Shown piece after piece: positions 54,101-63,719 of a stretch of 64,000 bases of DNA. The notes beneath the pieces are model-generated. The model did no database searches. It was not told the origin of the DNA and saw only the letters and a program-made list of their open reading frames with translations. The stretch covers positions 1 through 64,000 of the forward strand of contig DAIDIE010000031.1 of assembly GCA_027459505.1 (NCBI GenBank), given 5' to 3'. Position numbers and translations under genes: made by a program. The first letter of the stretch is position 1; each line of letters starts with the position of its first letter. The DNA is from Acidobacteriota bacterium (GTDB lineage Bacteria; Acidobacteriota; Terriglobia; Terriglobales; SCQP01).

Positions 54101-57100
54101 ACGCCAGCCGGTGGCCCCTCCAATGTAGTCAACTTCGTGGTCAACAATCCCGCGCCTGTGTTGAGCAGCGTTTCGCCCAGCTCCACCAGCCCGGGCAGCG
54201 CCGCGATGACGGTGACCCTGAATGGCTCGGGGTTCAATACCACCACGCAGGCGAGCTTCAACGGCTCGGTCCGAACTACGACGTTTGTAAACACCTCCCA
54301 GCTGACGATGGCGCTCACCACGGGTGACCTGGCTACGGCGGGCAGCTACACAATTAGCGTCCTGAACGCGGCACCCGGTGGAGGCACTTCATCGCAGACT
54401 TTCACGGTCACGGGTAACAGCAGCAATGGCGTTCCGGCGATTACCACCTTGTCGCCAGCGACTCTGGTGGTAGGCGCCAATCCCACCACGCTGACGGTGA
54501 CGGGTTCCAATTTTCAGTCCACGTCGGTGGTCAACGTCAACGGAAGCCCACGCACTACGACTCTGACTTCCAGCAGCACCCTTACGATTTCGTTAACCGC
54601 GGCCGATCTGAGCACGGCGACCGAACTGGCGATCACAGTGACCAATCCGGCGCCGGGGGGTGGTACCTCAGCGGTCGTTGATCTGCCAATTACCGATCCC
54701 ACTCCAGTCATCTCCTCACTCGGTCCGGGAGCGGTGGCCGCGGGCAGCGGAGCGCAGACGCTCACGATCAATGGCTCGAATTTCGTCGCCGGATCCCAAG
54801 TAACGTTTAACGGAACGGCGCGTACCGCAACGTATGTCAATGGCGGTCAATTGACGATCGCTCTCACGGCCAACGATGTGGTCGCGGCCGGAACCTATGC
54901 GGTGACCGTATACAACGGACCTCCAGGCGGAGGTGTGTCCAATACCGCCAACTTCATTGTGAGCGGGAGCGGTCCGGTCATTTCGAGTCTGTCGCCGGCC
55001 AGCACGCTGGTGAGCAGTGCGGCCTCGATGACGCTCACCGTGAACGGCAGCAACTTCATTGTGCCTAGCGGCAGCAGTACGGGCTCGGTGATCAGCATCA
55101 ACGGCATCAACCGTACCACCACAGTAACCTCGACCACGCAGGCCAGCGTTACTCTGGGCGCCAGTGATCTGGACACGGCGGCGAACAATGTAGTGAACGT
55201 CAGCAATCCGGCCACCAGCACGACGGCAGCCGCGGTCTCCAATGCGGTGGTCTTCCAGGTCGCCAATCCGGTACCAGGCATCACCAGCCTGTCGCCGAGC
55301 ACGGTCGCGACCGGGTCTTCAGCGCAAACGGTAGTGATCACCGGAACCGGCTTTGTCTCCGGCTCGACGGTGAGCATCAACGGGTCATCGCATACCGCGA
55401 CCTACGTGAGCTCGACGGAAATTGACATACCGCTCAGCACAGCCGACCAGGCGACGGCGGGAACCTATCTGGTTCAGGTAACGAACCCAACCCCGGGCGG
55501 GGGTAGTTCCACCAGCGCGACGCTGACCGTCGGCAATCCCGTGCCCGCCATTACGTCACTGGGCCCGAGCGGCATCACGACCGGCAGCGCGGGTCAGTCG
55601 GTCACCATCAATGGTAGTGGGTTTGTGCCATCGACCACTGTGACTTATGGTGGTTCGCTGCGCACGGTTACCTACGTTAACTCGTCGCAAATCACCGTGG
55701 CGCTGCTGAGCAGCGACTTTGCCACCGCCGGAAATTACACGGTTTCCGTGTTCAACGGAACACCGGGAGGTGGGACGGCGCAAGCGGTCTTCACCGTCTC
55801 CAGCGCCACCGGCAACCCGGTTCCGAGTATTACCAGCCTCACCCCGGCTTCAGCAACGGCGGGCGACGCGCCCGAGTCGTTGACAATCACGGGCAGCAGC
55901 TTCCTGAACACCTCGACGGTCACTTATAACGGTGTGGCGCACGCCGCCAGCTTGCTGCCGTCTGGCAACCTGGAGATTGCCTTATCGGCCAGCGATCTAG
56001 CTACGGCGGGGACAATGGCGGTGGTGGTGACGAATCCTTCACCCGCGGGCGGCCCGTCCAATGTGGTCAATTTCACGGTGAATAATCCGGCGCCGGTGCT
56101 GAGCAGCATTTCACCCAATTCGGCGAGTCCGGGGAGCGCAGCGGAAACGATCACCCTCAACGGAACGGGCTTCAATACCGCCACCCAGGCGAGCTTCAAC
56201 GGCTCGGTGCGTACCACCACCTTTGTGAATAGCACCCAGTTGACGATGTCCGTGACGGCGACGGATTTGGCGACGGCGGGGACCTACGCGGTGAGCGTGT
56301 TCAACGCCACCCCCGGTGGCGGCACGGCTTCGCAGAACTTTACAGTGACCAGCACCAGCACCAACGGGGTGCCGACCATCAGCTCGCTGTCACCGTCAAC
56401 CATCACGGTCGGCTCCAGTCCGGCCACGTTGATCGTGAGCGGAACCAACTTCCTCGCCACATCGGTGGTGAACGTCAACGGTACTGCGCGCACGACGACC
56501 CTCAGCGGGGCCACGCTGACCATACCGCTGACCGCCGCCGATCTCGCGACGGCTGGCAATTTAGCGATTACGGTGACCAATCCGGCGCCGGGCGGTGGGA
56601 CCTCGACCGAAGTCGACCTCCCAGTGACCAATCCGACGCCCGCCATTTCGTCGCTGGCGCCTGGCGCCGTGGCGGCCGGAAGTGGCGCCCAGACGCTCAC
56701 CATCAACGGCTCCAATTTCGTCGCTGGTTCCCAGGTGAGCTTCAATGGGACCGCGCGTACGACGACCCTTGTCAACAGCGGCCAGCTCACAATCGCCTTG
56801 ACCGCGAACGACGTGGTTTCCACGGGAGCCTATTCGGTCACCGTGTTCAACGCCGCCCCGGGCGGTGGCGTGTCGAATACCGCTAATTTCATAGTCAGCG
56901 GCAGCGGGCCCGTCATCAGCAGCTTGTCGCCCAGTACCGAAGTCGTGAACACGGCGGCGCCGGTAACGCTAACCGTCAATGGCAGCAATTTCGTCGTCCC
57001 CAGCGGCAGCAGCGCCGGCTCGGTGATTAGCATCAACGGCGTCAACCGCACTACGACGGTGACCTCGGCGACCCAGGCCAGTATCACCCTGGGAGCGGCG

Positions 57101-60100
57101 GATCTGGACACGGCTGCCAGCAACGTCATCAGTATCAGCAATCCCGCCACCAGTACGACGCCAGCGGCGACATCGAACGCGGTGGTGTTCGAAGTGAGCA
57201 ACCCGGTTCCGGCCATCACAACATTGGCGCCTAGCACCGTGACTACGGGCTCATCGGCCCAAACGCTGGTGATTACAGGTACCGGCTTCCTGACTAGTTC
57301 GACCGTGACCGTCAACGGCGCCGCTCACAGCTCAACCTATATCAGCACGACGGAAATCGACGTGCCGCTCAGCGACGCCGATCAGGCAACTGCGGGAACC
57401 TACCTTGTCCAGGTGACCAACCCCACGCCGGGAGGAGGCGGGTCTGGAGACGCCACGCTCACGGTCAGCAATCCGGCGCCCACCATCAGCTCGCTCGGTC
57501 CGAGCAGCGTCACGACGGGGAGCTCGGGCGAATCCGTTACCATCACCGGCAGCGGCTTTCTGCCGGGCACGACAGTCACCTATGGTGGTTCTCTGCGGAC
57601 GGTGACCTACGTAAACACATCGCAGATTAGTGTCGCCCTGTTAAGTTCCGACTTCACGACGGCGGGCAATTACACCATTGAAGCTTTCAATGGAACGCCG
57701 GGCGGGGGGACCGCGCAGGCGGTCTTCAGCGTTTCCAGCGCCAGCAGCAATTCGGTGCCGGTCATCACCAGTTTGACCCCGGCATCGGCCACCGCGGGCG
57801 ACGCACCCGAGTCGCTAAGCATCGCGGGCACGAATTTCCTGGATACCTCCACGGTCACCTATAACGGGGTGGCGCACGCGGCCAGCCTCCTGCCCTCCGG
57901 CAACCTGGAAATCTCGCTCAGCGCCAGTGACCTGGCCACCGCCGGCAACATGGCGGTTGTGGTCACCAACCCTGCGCCGGGCGGTGGTCCGTCAAATGTT
58001 GAAAACTTTGTGGTCAACAATCCCGCCCCGGTGCTGAGCAGCATTTCGCCAAACTCGGCCAGTCCGGGCAGCGCGGGGGAGACGATCACGCTCAACGGCT
58101 CGGGCTTCAACAGCGCGACCCAGGCCAGCTTTAACGGTTCGGTCCGCACGACCACGTTTGTCAACAGCTCGCAACTGACGATGGCGGTGTCTTCCTCCGA
58201 TCTCGCCTCGGCGGGAACGTATCCGGTGAGCGTTCTGAACGCCACGCCGGGTGGTGGGACGGCCTCGCAGAACTTTACGGTAACGAGCACCAGCAGCAAC
58301 GGTGTTCCCACCATCGTGACCCTGTCGCCCAGCACCATCACGGTGAACTCCTCGGCGACCACGCTGACGATTACGGGAACCAATTTCCTCGCCACCTCCT
58401 CGGTGGCGGTCAACGGCGTAAGCCGCACGACAACCTACAACTCCAGCACTTCTCTGGCGATCACGCTCACTGCGGCGGACCTTTCCAGTGCCAGTGATCT
58501 GGCGGTTACGGTTACCAATCCGTCTCCGGGCGGAGGCACCTCGAACGTGGTCAACTTGCCGGTCACCAACCCAGTCCCGGCGATCAGCTCGCTTGGGCCG
58601 GGCGCAGTGGCGGCGGGCAGTGGCGCACAGACACTGACGATCAACGGCTCGAATTTCGTGACCGGTTCGCAGGTGACCTTCAACGGTTCGGCACGCACCG
58701 CAACCTATCTGAGCTCGACGCAGCTCACGATTCCACTGACCGCGACGGATGTTGCCTCGGCCGGAACCTATGGCGTCATTGTCACCAATGCATCCCCTGG
58801 TGGCGGCGTTTCGAATACGGAAAACTTTATCGTCAGCAGTGGCGGCCCAATCATCACCAGCCTGTCGCCCAGCAGCGATCTGCTGGACACGGCGGCGCCG
58901 GTCACCCTGACCGTGAATGGCAGCGGATTTGTGGTTCCCAGCGGCGGCAGCGCTGGCTCGGTAGTCAGCTTCAATGGACTGGCGCGCACGACTACCGTCG
59001 CGTCCACGACCGTGGCGACGATCAGCCTGGGCGCTACCGATCTGGACACCGCGGGCAATTACGTCGTAACTGTGAGCAACCCGGCCACCAGCACCTCGCC
59101 GGCGGCGACGTCCAACTCCACGGTATTTGAAATTACCAACCCCGTACCGGCCATTACGTCGTTATCACCGGCTACGGTGTCGACTGGCGCTTCAGCGCAG
59201 ACCATGGTCATCGCGGGAACCGGATTCCTGTCCAGCTCGACGGTGACCATCAACGGCACGGCTCATAGCGCCAATTATGTAAGTTCGACGGAAATCGACG
59301 TGCCGCTGAGCAGCGCCGATCAAGCTACAGCAGGGAGCTACCTGGTGCAGGTCACGAACCCGACGCCCGGTGGCGGCGGTTCCAACCTGGAAACGTTGAG
59401 TGTCAACAATCCGGCGCCTACGGTCTCCAGCTGGGGACCGACCAGTGTGCTGAGCGGCAGTTCGGCCCAGACGTTGACCATTACCGGAACCGGCTTTATG
59501 ACCGGAACCACGGTGACTTACGCGGGCTCCGCGCGGGTGGTAACCTACGTGAATTCGACACAGATCGAAGTAGCTCTGTTGTCGACTGACTTCAGCGCGA
59601 CGGGCAGCTATACGGTGGTGGTGGCTAACGCCTCGCCGGGTGGCGGATCGACCTCGTTCAACTTTACCGTGTCCAGTTCGTCGGGCAACTCCGTGCCCAC
59701 GATCACCTCGTTGACTCCGGCGAGCACAACAGTAGGAGCGGCACCGTTCACGCTGGACATCAGCGGCACGAGCTTCCTGAGCACATCGACGGTGACCTAT
59801 AACGGAGTCGCGCACAGCGCCAGCCTGCTGCCCTCAGGGCAACTGGCGATTCCGCTGACCGCTTCGGACCTGGCGACGGCGGGCTACTACCCGGTCATCG
59901 TCACTAATCCGGCGCCTGGTGGCGGTACCTCCAACATAGTTAATCTTGAGGTGGACAACCCGGTGCCAACCGTGAGCAGCCTTTCGCCCAATTCCGCGGC
60001 GCCGGGCAGCGCGGCCATCACGGTAACCGTTAATGGCACGAACTTTAACAGCGCCTCGGTAGCCAGCTTTGGCGGCGCAGTGCGGACGACCACCTATATC

Positions 60101-63100
60101 AGCTCAACCCAGCTCGAAGTGGCGGTAACGGCCAGCGATCTTGCGACCGCTGGTACCTACGCCGTGTCGGTGACCAATCCGTCACCGGGCGGCGGGAGCG
60201 CCTCGCAGAACTTCACCGTGACCGCCACCAGCAGCAATGGGGTACCAACGATCACGGCGGTGTCGCCAGTCAGCGGCACCCTCACTGCGGGCGCGGCCGG
60301 TCAATCCTTGATTATCAGCGGCACCAATTTCCTCTCCACCTCCGTGGTGGATTGGAACGGGACAGCGCAGACGACGACGTATAACAGTGCCACCTCGCTG
60401 TCGATTACGATGACGGCGGCGGAACTGGCCACGGCGGCGAACAACGCTATTACCGTGGTGAACCCGTCACCCGGGGGCGGTACCTCGAATGTGTGGACAT
60501 TCGCGGTGGACAATCCCGCGCCGACCATTAGCAGCTTGTCCCCCGCGGCGGTCGCGACGGGCAGTGCGGCGCAGACCCTGACGATCACCGGCACGAACTT
60601 TGTGAGCGGCTCGCAGGTGACCTTCAATGGCTCCGCGCGGGCGGCAACCCTTATCAGCTCGACCCAACTGACAATTGCGCTGACAGCGAGCGACATGAGT
60701 TCGGCGGGTTCCTACGCCGTGACGGTGGCCAATGCCTCTCCGGGTGGCGGCACCTCCGGCGCGGTGGATTTCGTGGTCAGCAGCACGACCCCGATCATCA
60801 GCAGCATTGCGCCCAGCAGCGCGGCGGTGAATGCGACCACGCCGTTGACTCTGACGATCACCGGGCAAAACTTCATTGTTCCCGCAGGCAGCACGCCGGG
60901 AACGGTCATCAGTTTCAACGGCACTTCGCGCACGACCACCGTGGCGTCGACCACTTCGGCGACGATCACGTTGGGTTCGGCGGATCTGCAAACCGCCGGC
61001 ACCTACAACGTTGTGGCGACCAACCCGCCGACCTCGACTTTGCCTGGAGCGAGCTCCAACACGGTGAGCTTCAGCGTGAACAATCCGGTTCCGGCGATCA
61101 CGTCGTTGAACCCGAGCAGCGTCACGGTGGGCTCGTCCGGCCAGACCCTGATCGTCAACGACACGGCAGGCAACTTCCTGTCGAGCTCGGTCATTAACTT
61201 CAACGGTACGGCGCTGACCACCACCTACGTCAGCTCGACCGAAGTGACGGCGATGTTGTCGACCGCCGACCTGGCCACGACGGGAACCTATCCGGTGACG
61301 GTCACCAATCCGGCGCCGGGTGGCGGCACCTCGTCAGTTGTGGACTTCTATGTGGAGAATCCGGCGCCGACGTTGAGCACGGTTTCGCCCAGCAGCATCA
61401 CGGAAGGCTCGTCGGCGACCACCATCACGGTCTCTGGTGGCAGCTTCGAAGCCAGCAGCGTGGTTTACTTTAACGGCGCCGCGCTGTCGACCAGCTACGT
61501 CAATTCAACGCAGTTGACGGCGACGGTTCCCAGTTCCGATCTCACCACCGCGGGTCTGTTCCCGATTACTGTGGAGAACCCGAGCCCGGGTGGAGGAACA
61601 TCCAGCTCGGTGAATCTGACCGTGGGCAATCCGGTGCCGACGCTGTCCTCAATGACGCCGGTGAATGTGGCCAAGTCGCCGAGCACGCCAGTGAACGTCA
61701 CCCTTACGGGGACGAACTTCATGGCGGGCACGACGGTACTTTTCAACGGAACGGCGTTGTCGAGTTCCTTGTACACGCTCAACAGCTCAACGCAGATCAC
61801 CCTGTCGCTGGACAACACCGTTCTGACGACGGCGGGAAGCTTCCCAGTCGAGGTGGACAACCCCGGACCTTACGGCGGAGGGACGTCGAACGCCCTGTAC
61901 ATGATCGTGGGTGGGCCAAGCTCCAGCGCCAGTCCCATCGCGATTAATGCGGAAACGGTTAACGGCCAGACGGTGGATGTGGGCTATATCCCGTTGCCCA
62001 ACACCGATCAGGTCGCAGTAGTGCAGCTCGACAACAGTGATCTGCCCTACCAAGCCGACAACGGGTTTGTGACTACCGGCCTGGAGCAGACCAGCACTAT
62101 TTCGCATATCATGGGCGTGAACCCCGTGATTACCACGCTAACGTTCATTGGCTTCGTCCCCAACTACACCGTGGCCGACATTACCGACGGGATCGTTCTG
62201 GTGGGTAGCTACACCTCCAGTACGGTGCATGAAATTCGAATCTCCGATCACACTGCCGATCCGGGGGGGGCGGCTTATCCCTACACCTTTACGGTCAGCG
62301 GGTCCAGCACGTTCAGCGATGCGACCTGCAGTGGCATTTGCGGTATAGCGATCGACGGATCGGGAATTTCAGGCCGTACCGAGGCGATCGCCGCGACGCC
62401 AACCGGTTACATCGAATTCACGCCATCAGCGCCGGGCACGAACTCGACGTTGACCAGTGCTGCCGCCGCGCCCTCGGAGGAGTTCGGCTACGATTCGACG
62501 ACCTCCAATTGGATCATCACCAGCCCGTGGTATACCGGCAGCAGCGGAGGATTGCAGTACATCAACATGCTGAAGTCGTCCACGACGCTTGTGACGACGG
62601 CAAACTACGTGGGAACCAAGCCCGATTCCGGTGTCATTGACGACACGACCGCGTTGTCGGTGATCCCGGATGAGGGTACGGGTACGAACTACCTGCTGAA
62701 TCTGGCGGGGATTACGTCCATTTCATCGCCGACCACTCTACCCTCGGCCAGCTTTACCATCCCGCAGGGAACGTACTGCGCCAACCGGGCGGATTGGACC
62801 ATGACGTCGATCCACTTCAATACTCATATCCTGATGTCGGGTCAGGAGTTGACGCCGTGCATTGCGGTTACGCAGCTATCGACGTCGAATCCTGGGTCGG
62901 GGGTGAATCCAACCGCGCCAAGCGGAACATCGGCGATCCACTTTGGCCAACTCTCGGCGCCGCAGCCCAGCTATACCACCGGAGCACCGTACGGTACATT
63001 GAGCACCACCGGACTCGATCCGGACGGAAATGCCTTCAAGAACAGCGGCGATCCGCATCTGTTGGCAACGTTCACCAGTGTGCTGAACGGTGACGCCATG

Positions 63101-63598
63101 GGTATTGTGGTTGAAGACTCCGGGAGCTGGATTGCCGAAGTCAACCTGAGTACTCTGATGAACTTCAGTAGTGGGGTCAGCGCCCTATCGTCACAGGGCG
63201 AGATCAGCCCCTCGGACATGGCCTCGAATACGGCCTACCTGCGCATCTTCAACCCGGCGCCGGATCTGTTGAGCGCCAGCCCCACGACCATCACGCATGG
63301 GGCGAGTAACACAACAGTAACGTTAACGGGCGTAAAAGACACCACTGGCAGTTACGGTCATGGATTTGAGACCACCTCGACGGTCACGATCCAATACCCG
63401 ACTTCCACGGGTGGGGCCACCACCGCCACGACCACCCTGACTTCGTCGTCTCCGTACTTCTCATTTGTCAGCGCAACCGACATTCAGGTCACGCTGACAG
63501 CAGCCGAGTTGCAGTACACCGGTACGATAACGATAACGGTAACCAATCCGTCGCCTGGCGGAGGAACCAGCAGCTCCGCGACGATCACGATCAACTAA
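51113..63598 (+). CDS. Giant IPT/TIG-repeat lipoprotein, last gene of the pil operon
   Basis: A 4161-residue predicted surface lipoprotein. A signal peptide ends in a lipobox, FLLGFTLSGCGGGG near residue 45, followed by a Ser/Gly linker (SSSGSGSGSGSG). Then come about 39 immunoglobulin-like IPT/TIG domains of roughly 90 residues, each with a pattern such as AQTLTINGSGF, FNG.R, DLATAGTY and NP.PGGGTS. Domains 1-7 are residues 80-739; domains 8-35 (740-3324) form four copies of a seven-domain block; 36-38 follow; residues 3601-4047 are a non-repeating, Cys-containing region (SDATCSGICGIAIDGSG); a last IPT-like domain closes the protein. Start ATG 51113 overlaps the pilQ stop and has GAGG upstream; ATG 51152 is a second option. 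Role as adhesin or pilus-linked surface fibre is inferred. Confidence 0.85.
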   Translation: MKKGASAADMGLYMKRFTVIPNIRKSTSAALAALFLLGFTLSGCGGGGTSLFTNPNTGTSSSGSGSGSGSGSGSGGSTSTTPVVTTISPLTAVAGSGALNLTISGTGINTSTATVTFNGTPLSIGAVSTTSIQATVPASLTAVGGTFPIIVANGSNAAAAVNFTVTNPVPTISGLSPAVAQAGSAPLTLTVTGSGFNSSTTISFNGTDRTASMALVSTTQITIPLSSADLAVAGTYSVLVANPGPGGGTASLQNLVVTNPTPVITGFGPPSMSVSTSGATLTIDGAGFVPGSLATFNGASRPVTFVSTNQINVALSGTDLSIAQTVPVQVTNAGPGGGQAQSTYTITAAPGASSGTNNPIPVITALSPASLVAGSPAQSLTISGTGFGPNTTLTYNGTQRPVTLQANGSLTMPLSNADLASGGAFAITVANPSPGGGTSNVVNFDVTNPVPLISSFGPPTITAGTAAQSLTINGSGFVANSLATFNGASRPVTFVSPSIITVALQATDLALPGTVPVTVSNIAPGGGTATASFTISASQTTTTGNSNNPIPVITSLSPSSVVAGASAQTLSITGTGFGTYSTVTLNGTTLTATLQPVASGATTETLTVTLTAADLATAGTDAFTVSNPTPGGGTSNVFNFTINNPVPAITNLSPNSAAVGSGAQTVTINGTGFVSSSAVSFNGATRSSTFINSTQMTVNLLSADFVTGGVYSLSVYNAGPGGGTGQANFTVSTSTTSGNPVPAIVSLNPSTVATGSSAQTLVITGTGFVPSAAVTINGAAHTSTYVSATEIDVPLSVADQATAGTYLVQVSNPTPGGGGSNDATLTVSNPAPTITSLGPSSITTGSAAQSITINGSGFLPTTTVTYGGSLRVVTYVNSSQISVALLSSDFTTAGNYTVNAFNGAPGGGSAQAVFSVSSASGNPVPSITSLTPASATAGDAPETLTITGSNFLNTSTVTFNGVAHAASLLPSGNLAIALSASDLANAGSMAVVVTNPTPAGGPSNVVNFVVNNPAPVLSSVSPSSTSPGSAAMTVTLNGSGFNTTTQASFNGSVRTTTFVNTSQLTMALTTGDLATAGSYTISVLNAAPGGGTSSQTFTVTGNSSNGVPAITTLSPATLVVGANPTTLTVTGSNFQSTSVVNVNGSPRTTTLTSSSTLTISLTAADLSTATELAITVTNPAPGGGTSAVVDLPITDPTPVISSLGPGAVAAGSGAQTLTINGSNFVAGSQVTFNGTARTATYVNGGQLTIALTANDVVAAGTYAVTVYNGPPGGGVSNTANFIVSGSGPVISSLSPASTLVSSAASMTLTVNGSNFIVPSGSSTGSVISINGINRTTTVTSTTQASVTLGASDLDTAANNVVNVSNPATSTTAAAVSNAVVFQVANPVPGITSLSPSTVATGSSAQTVVITGTGFVSGSTVSINGSSHTATYVSSTEIDIPLSTADQATAGTYLVQVTNPTPGGGSSTSATLTVGNPVPAITSLGPSGITTGSAGQSVTINGSGFVPSTTVTYGGSLRTVTYVNSSQITVALLSSDFATAGNYTVSVFNGTPGGGTAQAVFTVSSATGNPVPSITSLTPASATAGDAPESLTITGSSFLNTSTVTYNGVAHAASLLPSGNLEIALSASDLATAGTMAVVVTNPSPAGGPSNVVNFTVNNPAPVLSSISPNSASPGSAAETITLNGTGFNTATQASFNGSVRTTTFVNSTQLTMSVTATDLATAGTYAVSVFNATPGGGTASQNFTVTSTSTNGVPTISSLSPSTITVGSSPATLIVSGTNFLATSVVNVNGTARTTTLSGATLTIPLTAADLATAGNLAITVTNPAPGGGTSTEVDLPVTNPTPAISSLAPGAVAAGSGAQTLTINGSNFVAGSQVSFNGTARTTTLVNSGQLTIALTANDVVSTGAYSVTVFNAAPGGGVSNTANFIVSGSGPVISSLSPSTEVVNTAAPVTLTVNGSNFVVPSGSSAGSVISINGVNRTTTVTSATQASITLGAADLDTAASNVISISNPATSTTPAATSNAVVFEVSNPVPAITTLAPSTVTTGSSAQTLVITGTGFLTSSTVTVNGAAHSSTYISTTEIDVPLSDADQATAGTYLVQVTNPTPGGGGSGDATLTVSNPAPTISSLGPSSVTTGSSGESVTITGSGFLPGTTVTYGGSLRTVTYVNTSQISVALLSSDFTTAGNYTIEAFNGTPGGGTAQAVFSVSSASSNSVPVITSLTPASATAGDAPESLSIAGTNFLDTSTVTYNGVAHAASLLPSGNLEISLSASDLATAGNMAVVVTNPAPGGGPSNVENFVVNNPAPVLSSISPNSASPGSAGETITLNGSGFNSATQASFNGSVRTTTFVNSSQLTMAVSSSDLASAGTYPVSVLNATPGGGTASQNFTVTSTSSNGVPTIVTLSPSTITVNSSATTLTITGTNFLATSSVAVNGVSRTTTYNSSTSLAITLTAADLSSASDLAVTVTNPSPGGGTSNVVNLPVTNPVPAISSLGPGAVAAGSGAQTLTINGSNFVTGSQVTFNGSARTATYLSSTQLTIPLTATDVASAGTYGVIVTNASPGGGVSNTENFIVSSGGPIITSLSPSSDLLDTAAPVTLTVNGSGFVVPSGGSAGSVVSFNGLARTTTVASTTVATISLGATDLDTAGNYVVTVSNPATSTSPAATSNSTVFEITNPVPAITSLSPATVSTGASAQTMVIAGTGFLSSSTVTINGTAHSANYVSSTEIDVPLSSADQATAGSYLVQVTNPTPGGGGSNLETLSVNNPAPTVSSWGPTSVLSGSSAQTLTITGTGFMTGTTVTYAGSARVVTYVNSTQIEVALLSTDFSATGSYTVVVANASPGGGSTSFNFTVSSSSGNSVPTITSLTPASTTVGAAPFTLDISGTSFLSTSTVTYNGVAHSASLLPSGQLAIPLTASDLATAGYYPVIVTNPAPGGGTSNIVNLEVDNPVPTVSSLSPNSAAPGSAAITVTVNGTNFNSASVASFGGAVRTTTYISSTQLEVAVTASDLATAGTYAVSVTNPSPGGGSASQNFTVTATSSNGVPTITAVSPVSGTLTAGAAGQSLIISGTNFLSTSVVDWNGTAQTTTYNSATSLSITMTAAELATAANNAITVVNPSPGGGTSNVWTFAVDNPAPTISSLSPAAVATGSAAQTLTITGTNFVSGSQVTFNGSARAATLISSTQLTIALTASDMSSAGSYAVTVANASPGGGTSGAVDFVVSSTTPIISSIAPSSAAVNATTPLTLTITGQNFIVPAGSTPGTVISFNGTSRTTTVASTTSATITLGSADLQTAGTYNVVATNPPTSTLPGASSNTVSFSVNNPVPAITSLNPSSVTVGSSGQTLIVNDTAGNFLSSSVINFNGTALTTTYVSSTEVTAMLSTADLATTGTYPVTVTNPAPGGGTSSVVDFYVENPAPTLSTVSPSSITEGSSATTITVSGGSFEASSVVYFNGAALSTSYVNSTQLTATVPSSDLTTAGLFPITVENPSPGGGTSSSVNLTVGNPVPTLSSMTPVNVAKSPSTPVNVTLTGTNFMAGTTVLFNGTALSSSLYTLNSSTQITLSLDNTVLTTAGSFPVEVDNPGPYGGGTSNALYMIVGGPSSSASPIAINAETVNGQTVDVGYIPLPNTDQVAVVQLDNSDLPYQADNGFVTTGLEQTSTISHIMGVNPVITTLTFIGFVPNYTVADITDGIVLVGSYTSSTVHEIRISDHTADPGGAAYPYTFTVSGSSTFSDATCSGICGIAIDGSGISGRTEAIAATPTGYIEFTPSAPGTNSTLTSAAAAPSEEFGYDSTTSNWIITSPWYTGSSGGLQYINMLKSSTTLVTTANYVGTKPDSGVIDDTTALSVIPDEGTGTNYLLNLAGITSISSPTTLPSASFTIPQGTYCANRADWTMTSIHFNTHILMSGQELTPCIAVTQLSTSNPGSGVNPTAPSGTSAIHFGQLSAPQPSYTTGAPYGTLSTTGLDPDGNAFKNSGDPHLLATFTSVLNGDAMGIVVEDSGSWIAEVNLSTLMNFSSGVSALSSQGEISPSDMASNTAYLRIFNPAPDLLSASPTTITHGASNTTVTLTGVKDTTGSYGHGFETTSTVTIQYPTSTGGATTATTTLTSSSPYFSFVSATDIQVTLTAAELQYTGTITITVTNPSPGGGTSSSATITIN
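53330..61084 (+). repeat. Higher-order repeat: 4 x seven IPT/TIG domains
   Basis: Blocks start at 53330, 55268, 57203 and 59141 and end at 61084 (1938, 1935, 1938 and 1944 bp). In each block the seven domain types come in the same order, recognised by: A STEIDVPLS.ADQ, B VTYGGSLR.VTYVNSSQI, C PASATAGDAPE, D TQASFNGSVRTTTFVN, E SVVNVNG..RTTT, F GPGAVAAGSGAQTLTINGSN, and G IVPSGSS.GSVISING, which lacks the PGGG turn and has NPATST instead. The fourth block is the most diverged. Only the domain order and period were checked by reading; identities were not computed. Confidence 0.9.
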
Positions 63599-63620
63599 GG
63601 CAGCAAGGCATTTGCCTAAG

Positions 63621-63665
63621 CCGGGCCTCCGCGGGAATTCTGACCGCGGAGGCCCGGCCTTTTTG
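63621..63665 (+). terminator. Rho-independent terminator after the giant gene
   Basis: A perfect 14-bp stem CCGGGCCTCCGCGG / CCGCGGAGGCCCGG (63621-63634 and 63644-63657), nine-base loop, then CCTTTTT. It lies 23 bases after the stop of the giant gene and should end the pil operon transcript. Confidence 0.93.
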
Positions 63666-63719
63666 AGAGCTTACGCAGGCCGCCGGCGCCCGTAAAACAG
63701 AAACGATTAAAATGGAACT

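Noticed and set aside
51148-62107. Many antisense open frames over the giant IPT/TIG gene
   Set aside because: They recur with the same spacing as the domain repeat and simply reflect its repeated base composition on the other strand.
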